Shown here piece by piece: positions 1 through 8,700 of a stretch of 64,000 nucleotides of DNA. Position numbers and translations under genes: made by a program. Positions within the stretch are counted from its first letter, which is position 1; the number at the start of each line of letters is the position of its first letter. The notes beneath the pieces are model-generated. The model was not told the origin of the DNA and did no database searches. It worked only from the letters and a program-made list of their open reading frames with translations. The DNA is taken from positions 310,001 through 374,000 of the forward strand of contig NZ_CP067101.1 in NCBI RefSeq assembly GCF_016616425.1. Direction: 5' to 3'. This DNA comes from Bradyrhizobium diazoefficiens. GTDB taxonomy: Bacteria; Pseudomonadota; Alphaproteobacteria; Rhizobiales; Xanthobacteraceae.

Positions 1-1700
1 GTCTCCAGGAAGTCGAAGTCGCAGCCGTCATTGGCCTGCTTGATGTGCTTGCTGAACATCCAGCCATAGCCGCGTTCGAAGCGGCGTTCGGGCTGTTGCC
101 AGGCGGCGCGGCGCTTGTCGAGCTCGGACTCGCTCACATCGAGATTGATGGTACGCGCGGCGACGTCGAGCGTGATGCGATCGCCGTTCTGCACTAATGC
201 CAGTGGACCGCCGACATAGGACTCGGGGGCGACGTGCAAAATGCAGGCGCCATAGCTGGTGCCGCTCATGCGCGCGTCCGAGATGCGCACCATGTCGCGC
301 ACCCCCTGCTTCACGAGCTTGGTCGGGATCGGCAACATGCCCCATTCCGGCATGCCCGGCCCGCCTTGCGGCCCGGCATTGCGCAAGATGAGAATGTGGT
401 CCTCAGTGACATCAAGGTTGGGATCGTCGACCGCCTTCTTCATCGACGGGTAGTCGTCGAACACCAGCGCCGGCCCGGTGTGCTTGAGGAAGCGCGGCGC
501 GCAGGCGCTCGGCTTGATGACGCAGCCGTCGGGCGCGAGATTGCCCCTGAGCACGGCGAGCGCGCCTTCCCTGTAGATGGGATTGTCGATGGAGCGGATC
601 ACATCGTCATTGTGCACTTCGGCGCCCTCGATGTTTTCACCCAGCGTCCTGCCGGTGACGGTGATGCAGTCGAGATGCAGATGCGGCTTGATCTGGCCCA
701 TCAGCGCCGGCAGGCCGCCGGCGTAGAAGAAATCCTCCATCAGATAGGCATCGCCGCTGGGACGGACGTTGGCGATCACGGGCACTTTGCGGCTCGCGAT
801 CTCGAAATCGTCGAGACCGATGTCCTGGCCGGCACGGCGGGCCTGCGCGATCAGATGGATGATCGCGTTGGTCGAGCAGCCCATCGCCATCGCAACCGCG
901 ATCGCGTTCTCAAAGGCTTTCCGGGTCTGGATCGTCCTCGGCGTCAGATCTTCCCACACCATCTCGACGATGCGCCGGCCGCATTCAGAGGCCATGCGGA
1001 TGTGGTTGGCGTCGGCCGCCGGAATCGAGGAAGCGCCGGGCAGCATCATGCCGATGGCCTCGGCAATCGCGGTCATGGTCGAGGCGGTGCCCATGGTCAT
1101 GCAGGTGCCGTAGCTGCGGGCGATGCCGGCTTCGATGTCGAGCCAGTCCTTGTCGGAGATCTTTCCGGCGCGGCGCTCGTCCCAGTACTTCCAACCGTCG
1201 GAGCCGGAGCCGAGCGTCTTGCCCTTCCAGTTGCCGCGCAGCATTGGGCCGGCCGGCAGGTAGATCGCCGGGATGTTCATCGAGGTCGCGCCCAAGAGCA
1301 GCGCGGGCGTGGTCTTGTCGCAACCGCCCATCAGCACGACGCCGTCGACGGGATGGCTGCGCAAGAGTTCCTCGGCGTCCATCGCCAACAGATTGCGATA
1401 GAGCATGGTGGTGGGCTTGAGCAGCGATTCCGACAGCGATAGCGCCGGCAGCTCCAGCGGCAGGCCGCCGGCCATCAGGATGCCGCGCTTGACGTCGTCG
1501 ACGCGCGACTTGAAGTGCATGTGGCAGGGCTGCGCGTCCGACCAGGTATTGAGGATCGCGACGATCGGCCGGTCCTTCCACTCCTCCGGCGCGTAGCCCA
1601 TCTGCATGGCGCGCGAGCGGTGGCCGAACGAGCGGAGGTCGTCGGGCGCGAACCAGCGCGCGCTGCGGAGCTGGTCGGGCCTGATTTTCTTCCTGGTCAT
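1..1700 (-). CDS. IlvD/Edd-family sugar-acid dehydratase (L-arabinonate dehydratase-like), C-terminus off window
   Basis: Fe-S dehydratase of the IlvD/Edd family, which removes water from aldonic acids or dihydroxy acids to give 2-keto-3-deoxy acids. Read from ATG 1700 the protein starts MTRKKIRPDQLRSARWF. The cysteines that bind the [2Fe-2S] cluster are visible as QPCHMHF (C59) and GGCDKTTPA (C127); these positions equal those I recall for Rhizobium L-arabinonate dehydratase, and the GNWKGK and SDGWKYWDERRAGKI stretches also look like that clade rather than biosynthetic IlvD. The stop lies beyond the left edge, so the end is not seen. ATG 1700 overlaps the permease stop by 4 bases (ATGA), so it is the last seen gene of the ABC transporter operon. 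The exact sugar acid is inferred, not shown. Confidence 0.85.
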   Translation of the reverse strand, partial: MTRKKIRPDQLRSARWFAPDDLRSFGHRSRAMQMGYAPEEWKDRPIVAILNTWSDAQPCHMHFKSRVDDVKRGILMAGGLPLELPALSLSESLLKPTTMLYRNLLAMDAEELLRSHPVDGVVLMGGCDKTTPALLLGATSMNIPAIYLPAGPMLRGNWKGKTLGSGSDGWKYWDERRAGKISDKDWLDIEAGIARSYGTCMTMGTASTMTAIAEAIGMMLPGASSIPAADANHIRMASECGRRIVEMVWEDLTPRTIQTRKAFENAIAVAMAMGCSTNAIIHLIAQARRAGQDIGLDDFEIASRKVPVIANVRPSGDAYLMEDFFYAGGLPALMGQIKPHLHLDCITVTGRTLGENIEGAEVHNDDVIRSIDNPIYREGALAVLRGNLAPDGCVIKPSACAPRFLKHTGPALVFDDYPSMKKAVDDPNLDVTEDHILILRNAGPQGGPGMPEWGMLPIPTKLVKQGVRDMVRISDARMSGTSYGACILHVAPESYVGGPLALVQNGDRITLDVAARTINLDVSESELDKRRAAWQQPERRFERGYGWMFSKHIKQANDGCDFDFLE

Positions 1701-2558
1701 GATTGGGTGCCCCATTTCTGGACGGTGTTCCGCTCGATGGCGCGGAAGATCAGGTTCTCGACAAAGAGCCCGATGATAATCACGGTCAAGAGGCCTGCGA
1801 ACACAGCGGGAATGTCGAGCAGGTTGCGGTTCTCGAAGATGAACCAGCCAAGGCCGCCCTGTCCCGAGGACACGCCGAACACCAGCTCGGCCGCGATCAG
1901 CGTGCGCCATGCGAAGGCCCAGCCGATCTTCAGACCGGTGAGGATCGAGCCGAAGGCGGCGGGGATCAGGATCTTCGCGACGTAGGGCAACCCGCGCAGG
2001 CCGTAATTGCGGCCGACCATGCGCAGCGTGTTGGACACGCTCTTGAAGCCGGAATGCGTGTTGAGCGCGACTGGCCACAGCACCGAATGGATCAGCACGA
2101 AGACGAGGCTGCCATTGCCGAGGCCGAACCAGATCAAGGCCAGCGGCAACAGCGCGATCGCCGGCAACGGGTTTGAACATCGCCGTCACGGTCTCGAGGA
2201 AATCCGTGCCGATCCGCGTCGAGATCGCGAGCACGGTAAATATCGCGGCAAGTGCGATGCCGGACGAATAGCCCATGAACAGCACTTTCAGCGAGGTCCA
2301 GGCACGCATCGGAATGGTGCCGTCCTTGACGCGCTCGAACAGCGTAAGCGCCGTATCGTGCAGCGTCGGGAACAACAGCGGATTGTCGAGAGTGAGGCCG
2401 TAAGCTTCCCAGATCGCCGCCAGGACCAGAATGATCGCCGACTTGCGGACGAAGCCGTCGTTCCACAACAGCTCGGCAACGCTCAACTTGCGCTCGACCT
2501 CGCCCGCGCCTGAGGCGGCGGCCGGTCCGGCCCGCAGCACTATCCTGGCTTCGCCCAT
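1697..2558 (-). pseudogene. ABC transporter permease (NitT/TauT type) with apparent one-base frameshift
   Basis: Inner-membrane permease of the SsuC/TauC/NrtB kind. The N-terminal part from ATG 2558 reads MGEARIVLRAGPAAASG and runs in one frame through predicted membrane helices (for example KSAIILVLAAIWEAYGL) to about base 2175. The rest (PAIALLPLALIWFGLGNG, then the EAA-type loop region AAELVFGVSSGQGGLGW) is in another frame. Reading one A fewer in the AAA at 2172-2174 (TTT on the + strand) restores the family sequence TAMFNPLPAIALLPL without other damage. It may be a sequencing error or a very recent mutation. It begins 10 bases after the ATPase gene and ends overlapping the dehydratase start. 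Confidence 0.75.
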
Positions 2559-2568
2559 CAGAGGCTCC

Positions 2569-3330
2569 TCAATGCGCGCTCGCGTCGTGCGCGAACAGGA
2601 GATCGTGGATCTCCTTCTCCAGCCGGCCGGCGCTACCATCGCCGCTGGAAACCTTGTCGACGTCGACCACTTCGGCCTTGACGCGACCGGGATGCGGCGA
2701 CAGCAGCAGGATGCGGTTGCCGATCCGGATCGCCTCGGCGATCGAATGCGTGACAAACAGCACGGTGAATCTGGTCTCGCTCCAGAGCTGAAGCAACTCG
2801 TCCTGGCAGGTTCTGCGCGTCAGCGCGTCCAGCGCCGCGAACGGCTCGTCCATCAGCAGGATGTCGGGCTCCATCGCCATGCCGCGCGCGATCGCGACAC
2901 GCTGCTTCATGCCGCCGGACAGCGTGTGCGGATAGGCATCGACGACGCGAGTGAGGCCGACCTTCTCGATATAGGCCCGCGCCCGCGCGTCGGCGTCCTT
3001 GCGCGACAGCTTTCGCGCGGTCAGCAGCGGAAACATCACATTGGCGAGCACGCTCTTCCAGGGCAGCAGCTGGTCGAACTCCTGGAAGATCATCATGCGA
3101 TCGGCGCCCGGACCGCGGATCTCGCGGTCGCCGATCGTCATCCGGCCTTCACTCGGGCTCATATAGCCGCCGACGGCCTTGAGCAGGGTCGACTTGCCGC
3201 AGCCGGACGGCCCGAGCAGCACGAAACGGTCGGACTTGTCGACCGCAAAACTCACCCTTTCGGTCGCGGTGACGACGGCGCTGGAGGTCTTGTAGCGCAG
3301 CGTCACCCCACTGACGTCGAGCAGCGCCAT
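2569..3330 (-). CDS. ABC transporter ATP-binding protein (NitT/TauT family)
   Basis: Cytoplasmic ATPase that powers the importer formed with the permease downstream and the binding protein upstream. The 253-residue protein has Walker A GPSGCGKST (40-48), the Q-loop around IFQEF (81-85), signature LSGG (137-140), Walker B LLMDEP (158-163) and the switch histidine in FVTHS (H195). Length and motifs are those of SsuB/TauB/NrtD-type ATPases. The start ATG 3330 shares one base with the stop of the binding-protein gene (TGATG), so translation is probably coupled. An open frame continues upstream but only overlaps the binding protein in another frame. The substrate cannot be told from the ATPase. 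Confidence 0.93.
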   Translation of the reverse strand: MALLDVSGVTLRYKTSSAVVTATERVSFAVDKSDRFVLLGPSGCGKSTLLKAVGGYMSPSEGRMTIGDREIRGPGADRMMIFQEFDQLLPWKSVLANVMFPLLTARKLSRKDADARARAYIEKVGLTRVVDAYPHTLSGGMKQRVAIARGMAMEPDILLMDEPFAALDALTRRTCQDELLQLWSETRFTVLFVTHSIAEAIRIGNRILLLSPHPGRVKAEVVDVDKVSSGDGSAGRLEKEIHDLLFAHDASAH

Positions 3331-4349
3331 CAGCTGCCCTTCAGGTCGTGAGCGACGGGCAGATAATAGTCGGTCCACGCCTTGGGCTGGCTCTTCAGCG
3401 TGCCGGTCTTGAACAGATGGGCGGCGAATTTCATGGTGCCCTGCGGCTCGAGATTCCACTCCATCATGCCGGGCTCCTTCAGCAGATTGAGCAGATCCTC
3501 GACCGAAGTCTTGTCGCCGGTGATCTCCTTGTAGATCTCGACCGCCTGCTTGGTGTCGCTGCGGATCAGGTCCTGCGCTTCCTTGGTCGCGTCGCGCACG
3601 GCCTGGATGATCTTTGGATTGGCGTCCGCAAACTTCGTGGTGGTGAAGAACTGGGCCTGGCTGAGCGGCCCGCCCATCACGTCCGGCGACGACAGCACGA
3701 TATGCGCGCCCGGCACGTTCTTCAGCTCCAGGAAGGTGAATGGCGGGATCGAGAAGTGGTTGTGCACCTCGTGCTTGGGATTGGACAGCGCCGCGTAGGC
3801 GTCGGGGTGGCCGAGCTGCACGGTGTTGGCGTCGAGCTTCGACCATTGGTCGGCACCGAAAGCCTCGCCGACCGCGATCTGAAGCACGATGGCCTGGGTC
3901 GAGACCTTGACGGTCGGCACCGCGATCTTGTCGCCGGGGCCGAAATCCTTGATCGATTTGATATTGGCGTCACGGCTGATCAGCGTCATCGGCTGCGCCG
4001 ATGTGGCGACGATACCTTTCACGCCGCCGCGGGTGCGATCCCACAGCAGCAGGAGATTGCCGGTGCCGGTGTTGAGGATGTCGACGCCGCCCGCGAGCAG
4101 CGCATCGGTCTGCGCGCCACCGCCGGAGAAGGTGACCCATTTGGTGGTGACACCTGATACGCCGAGAGAAGCCGCGTGCTTCTCGATCAGCTTCAGCTTC
4201 TCCATGATGTGGCTCGGCATGTAGAAGATGCCGGGCTGGCGCGACAGCGCGATCTCTGCCTTCTGCTGCGCACGCGCCGACGAAGCCGCCAGCACGATTG
4301 CGGTGATCAGGGCGATGGCGGCAACGCCACGCTGAAATTGCTGAATCAT
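3330..4349 (-). CDS. ABC transporter substrate-binding protein, NMT1/NrtA-SsuA type
   Basis: Periplasmic ligand-binding protein, 339 residues, first gene of the importer operon. The N-terminus is a clear Sec signal peptide (hydrophobic AAIALITAIVLAASSARA, cleavage probably after ARA-Q). The mature part begins AEIALSRQPGIFYMPSHI and contains SGGGAQTDALLAGGVDI and DKIAVPTVKVS, as in binding proteins for nitrate, taurine, aliphatic sulfonates and thiamine precursors. No family-specific ligand residue is recognisable to me. Because the operon also encodes a sugar-acid dehydratase, the ligand may be an organic or sugar acid, which is inference. Transcription would start near the palindrome at 4393-4416. 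Confidence 0.9.
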   Translation of the reverse strand: MIQQFQRGVAAIALITAIVLAASSARAQQKAEIALSRQPGIFYMPSHIMEKLKLIEKHAASLGVSGVTTKWVTFSGGGAQTDALLAGGVDILNTGTGNLLLLWDRTRGGVKGIVATSAQPMTLISRDANIKSIKDFGPGDKIAVPTVKVSTQAIVLQIAVGEAFGADQWSKLDANTVQLGHPDAYAALSNPKHEVHNHFSIPPFTFLELKNVPGAHIVLSSPDVMGGPLSQAQFFTTTKFADANPKIIQAVRDATKEAQDLIRSDTKQAVEIYKEITGDKTSVEDLLNLLKEPGMMEWNLEPQGTMKFAAHLFKTGTLKSQPKAWTDYYLPVAHDLKGS

Positions 4350-4392
4350 AATTGTTCGTTTCCTCCGGCCGCCATTGACGCGCGATCTTGCT

Positions 4393-4416
4393 GATGCACT
4401 AATGCATTAGTGCATC
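4393..4416. promoter_or_regulatory. Perfect 24-bp palindrome, probable GntR operator
   Basis: Half-site GATGCACTAATG is followed directly by its exact reverse complement. It sits between the divergent ABC operon (ATG 4349) and the gntR gene (ATG 4444), 43 and 27 bases from the two start codons. This is the expected place for an operator through which an FCD-type GntR regulator controls both itself and the transport operon. Confidence 0.75.
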
Positions 4417-4443
4417 AAAGGCAAGCCTGCCGGAGCTCTTCGC

Positions 4444-5160
4444 ATGGAAACCGTCCGTCCCGCGTCTCGCGCGACCGCCCGCCGAGGGCCGCGGCTGGAC
4501 CGGGCCCGGCAGGCTGCGCCACAGGTGTTCGAGCGGCTGCGCAACGCCATTCTCGCACTCGAGCTGCCCCCGGGCTCGCCGCTATCGCGCGCCGACCTCG
4601 CCGCGCAATTCGGCGTCAGCTCGACGCCGATCCGCGACGCCTTGATGCGGCTCGAAGAAGAAGGGCTGGTGGACGTGTTTCCGCAGCACGCGACCGTGGT
4701 CAGCCGGGTCGACGTCGGCCGCGCCGAGCAGGCCCATTTCCTGCGCCAGGCGCTCGAGCTCGAAATCGTCCGGCTGCTCGCGGAACGACGTGACCAGGCC
4801 CTGGTCCTCCGCCTGGACCACGCGATCGCGCTTCAGCAGCAGTTCGCCAAGGCCGGAGACTTCGAGAGCTTCATCGCCGCCGACAACGATTTTCACGCGC
4901 AGCTTTATGCCGCCGCCGGCAAGCAGGAACTTTGGACGCTGGTGCGCAGCCGCAGCGGACATATCGACCGGCTGCGCCGGCTGCACCTGCCCTCTCCCGG
5001 TAAGGCCCAGAACATCGTCCGCCACCACCGACTGATCACCCGCGCGATCGAGGCTGGCGATGCCGACGCCGCGCAACAGCATCTGCGCAAGCACCTGTCG
5101 GGCACGCTGAGCGAGCTCGACAAGATCCGGAGCCACTACCCCGAGTACCTGACGGATTAG
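4444..5160 (+). CDS. GntR-family transcriptional regulator, FCD (FadR) subfamily
   Basis: Cytoplasmic DNA-binding repressor or activator of 238 residues. The N-terminal winged helix is visible in VFERLRNAILALELPPGSPLS followed by LAAQFGVSSTPIRDALMRLEEEGLV. The C-terminal all-helical FCD domain has the metal or ligand-binding acidic and histidine residues in DNDFHAQL and HHRLITRAIEAGD. FCD proteins usually sense organic or sugar acids. It is divergent from the ABC transporter-dehydratase operon, so it most likely controls that operon in response to the acid or its breakdown product. ATG 4444 is taken because the first helix of the winged domain follows at the usual distance. Confidence 0.92.
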   Translation: METVRPASRATARRGPRLDRARQAAPQVFERLRNAILALELPPGSPLSRADLAAQFGVSSTPIRDALMRLEEEGLVDVFPQHATVVSRVDVGRAEQAHFLRQALELEIVRLLAERRDQALVLRLDHAIALQQQFAKAGDFESFIAADNDFHAQLYAAAGKQELWTLVRSRSGHIDRLRRLHLPSPGKAQNIVRHHRLITRAIEAGDADAAQQHLRKHLSGTLSELDKIRSHYPEYLTD

Positions 5161-5184
5161 GTGGGCCGACCGGTAATGACAACC

Positions 5185-5208
5185 CTTATGCATGCAATCG
5201 TGCATAAG
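5185..5208. promoter_or_regulatory. 24-bp interrupted palindrome downstream of gntR
   Basis: CTTATGCA and TGCATAAG form exact 8-base arms around an 8-base centre. It shares the ATGCA/TGCAT element with the palindrome at 4393-4416, though the spacing differs (8 against 12 bases). It lies just after the gntR stop and about 150 bases before the next receiver gene. It could be a second binding site or an unrelated dyad. Confidence 0.35.
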
Positions 5209-5357
5209 CATGGCCGCGGAGCCCGGCTTAGGCGAGCATTCACCGAACAGTCGCGAAGTGCTTGCAGGCTGGACTGAATCCGCGCAACAATTTCGTCCTC
5301 GATGGTTTGATTTGCGGCCGGTGGGAATGTCCAGTCGACCCCGGAGGATTTTCAGAC

Positions 5358-5777
5358 GTGGGCAACATCCTGATCGTGGATGACGACCCGGCCGTTCAAA
5401 TTACGATCCGGCTGCTCCTGGAGAGGGCCGGTCATCACGTCACCGTCGCCGGCGATGGCCGTAACGGACTTGCGCTGTTCGCGGCCGGCCGGTTTGACCT
5501 GCTGTTTCTCGACATCTTCATGCCCGGGATGGATGGGCTGGAGACGATGCGTCACATCCGGGCGCTGGCCCCGGCCATTCCGATCGTCGTCATCTCCGGC
5601 CGCTCGATCACGCCGGATGCCTATGCAGAGCCGGACTTCCTGAAGATGGCGACCAAGCTCGGCGCGGTGGCAAGCCTGCAAAAGCCATTGCGAGCCGGGG
5701 CACTGCTCGCCGCGGTCGATGGCTGCCTGAAGGCGGGCGAGCCGGAGGGGTCCGATGTCAGCTCCGGCCGCCGATAA
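5358..5777 (+). CDS. Single-domain response regulator (REC)
   Basis: Receiver-only protein of 139 residues, without output domain. The acidic pocket is VDDD (7-10), the phosphorylated aspartate is D52 in LFLDIFMPGMDG, and the conserved lysine follows in LQKPL. GTG 5358 is chosen because GGAGG at 5343-5347 lies 10 bases upstream; an upstream ATG at 5262 would add 32 residues that do not look like a receiver. The 3' end overlaps the start of the hybrid kinase by 23 bases, so the two are translated together and probably work in one pathway. It resembles the receiver at 16892-17374, sharing the PDFL.MA..LGA block before the lysine. Confidence 0.88.
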   Translation: MGNILIVDDDPAVQITIRLLLERAGHHVTVAGDGRNGLALFAAGRFDLLFLDIFMPGMDGLETMRHIRALAPAIPIVVISGRSITPDAYAEPDFLKMATKLGAVASLQKPLRAGALLAAVDGCLKAGEPEGSDVSSGRR

Positions 5778-8700
5778 CGAGGGCGCCTCTGCTTCGGCCC
5801 AGATCGGCCGCGATCCTCCCGGAAGTCCTGCGAGCATCCCGATGACGCTCGCCACGCGGCTGGCTATCGCAATGATCCTGCTGGTGGCGGTCACCGTGGC
5901 CGCAGTCGGTTGGCTGGGCTATAGCAACACGACGCAAGCAGTCATTCCGCGCGTCCTGGAGCGGGTCGAGGCCCAGTCACGCCTGCTCGCGGCCAATCTG
6001 GAATCCTATGTTGCCGGAGCTCGCGGCGATTTGGTCGGCTATCGCTCCGCCGCAGCCATCAACGGCCTGATCCGCGCTCACGTCAGCGGAGGAATTGACC
6101 CTTCAGACGGCGTCTCGGAGCAAACCTGGCGCGAGCGTATCGCCACGCGGCTCGCGGCCGAGATCGAGGCCAAGCCGATCTACGGGCAGTTTCGAATCAT
6201 CGGCCTCGACGACGACCAGCGCGAACTGGTCCGCGTCGACCGTTCTGGCCCCAATGGAGCGGTACGCATCGTCCCCAGCGGCGAACTGGAGCGCAAGGGC
6301 GAACGAAGCTACTTTCAGGACACGATACGTCTGGCGCCGGGCGAGATTTACGTTTCGCCCATCGATCTCGCGACGCGCCAGGGGGACACCACGGCCCCGC
6401 ACGTTCCGACGCTGCGGGTCGCAACGCCGCTGTTCACGGCGGACGGCAAGCCATTCGGTATCATCATCGCCAATATCGACATGCGTCCGGCTCTCGACCA
6501 CGTCCGCGCGACGGCGAATTCGGGTGGAGAAATTTACGTCGTGAATTCGCGCGGCGACTATCTCGTCCATCCCGATCGCGCACGCGAATTCGGCTCGCTG
6601 CGGGGCCGCCCCACCGACTGGCGCGATGATTTTCCATTCTTCTCGGCCTTGGCTGGCACGTCGGAGGCATCCACGCGGCTCATGACCGACGGGTCGGGCC
6701 GGCCGAGCGGCGCGGCGCTCGCGCCGGCGCTGCTGGCGGGCAAGGAATGGGTCGCAATCATCGCGACCATTCCCCCGTCCGTCTTCGACCGCGTGCCGGC
6801 CGCCATCAAAAAGACGTCCCTGCTGGTCGGCGTACTTGCCGTCCTTGCCGCGGCTTCACTCGCGGTGCTGCTGGCGCGCTCACTGACCCGCCCGATCGCC
6901 CGTTTGACCCGGGCCGTGGAGGCGATCAGCCGCGGGCAGCCGGCGGACATTCCCGTCGATGCCAGCGGCGAGACCGGCGTGCTGGCGCGGGCCTTCGCCC
7001 AGATGGTGGAAGAGACCCGGGCGAAAACAGCCGCTCTGGAGCGCGAGGTCCGCGAGCATCGCCGCACTGAGGCCGCGCGAAGCCATCATGCGGCGCGCGA
7101 GCATTTGTTCAGCGCCGCCGTCGAATCATCCGACGACGCGATCGTGATGCAATCGCTCGATGCCATCATCACAGGCTGGAATCCGGCCGCCGAGCGTCTT
7201 TATGGCTATTCGGCGGATGAGGCTATCGGCAAGTCGACCTCGATCATCGTGCCGCCCGACCGCCGCGAGCATGGCAAGGACTATTTGGCGCGGATCGCGC
7301 GAGGCGAGCCGATTGAACGTTTCGAAACGGTGCGCCTGCGCAAGGACGGCACGCCGGTCGAAATCTCCCTCAGCCTGTCGCCGATCAGGGGACCATCGGG
7401 CGAGATCATCGGCGCCTCCGGGACCGCGCACAGCCTCACCGAGGCGCGGCGGGCCGAGCGGCAGCTGCAGCAGCAGCTCGAAGAGCGCCGGCGGATCTTC
7501 GACACCTCGCAAGACCTGATCATGATCATGGACTCGCGAGGCCATATCGCGCAGATCAGCCCGAGCAGCGAGACCATTCTCGGCTACCGGCCGGACGAGA
7601 TGATCGGCCGCAGCGGCGCCGATTTCATTCATCCCGACCATCTTGCGCAATCGCGCGAAGGCATGCGCGCGATGCGGCGCGGCGAGCGCCGCAAGCTCGA
7701 CGATACCCGCTGCCTCCACAAGAGCGGACACGAGGTCTGGCTCTCCTGGCTCGGCAGCTGGTCCGAGCAGGCGCAGCGCTTCTTCTTCGTCGGACGCGAC
7801 ATGACGGAAGCGCGGCTCGCGCAAGAATCCTTGCAGGAGAGCGAGCGGCTCGCCCGCAACATCGTCGAGACCTCGCTCGACGCCTTCATCCAGACCGACG
7901 AGACCGGCAGCATCCTGGACTGGAACTCGCAGGCCGAGCAGCTCTTCGGCTGGCGCCGCGACGAGGTGCTCGGCAAGAGCACGATCGACCTCATCGTCGC
8001 CGGGAGCGAACGCGCGAGAGTCAGGGCGGGTCTGAAGCAATTCCTGAAGAGCGAGGATGGCAGGACGCTGAACCGCCGCCGCGAGCTCATGTGCCGCCGC
8101 CGCGATGGCAAGGAGTTCAAGGCCGAGCTGAGCGTCACCGCGTTGAAGCGCCGCGGAGGCCTGCTGTTCAACATCTTCTACCGCGACCTCACCGACAAGA
8201 TCGCCGCCGAGGAGCGCATCCGCCATGCCGAAAAGATGGAGGCGGTCGGCCAGCTCACCGGCGGCGTGGCGCACGATTTCAACAACATTCTCACCGTCAT
8301 CACCGGGACGATCGAGATTCTCGCGGAAGCCGTCGAGAAGGATCCGCAGCTTGCAGCCATCACGAAGATGATCGACGAGGCCGCCGCGCGCGGCGCCGAT
8401 CTGACGCAGCACCTGCTCGCTTTCGCGCGCAAGCAGCCGCTTCAGCCGCGCGAAATCGACATCAACTCGCTGGTCGTCGACACCGCGAAACTGTTGCGAC
8501 CGACGCTGGGCGAGCAGATCCAGGTCGAATCGGTGTTCGAGGACGAGAATTGCGTCGCGATCGTCGATCCCAACCAACTCACCACCGCGATCCTCAACCT
8601 CGCATTCAACGCCCGCGACGCCATGCCCGGTGGCGGCAAGCTGATCGTGGAGACCGGCGCCGCCTATCTCGACGAGGTCTATGCCAGCGTCAACGACGTT

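Noticed and set aside
2160..2185. Programmed frameshift in the permease
   Set aside because: The run is only three A and there is no slippery heptamer or obvious downstream pseudoknot; an error or mutation is simpler.
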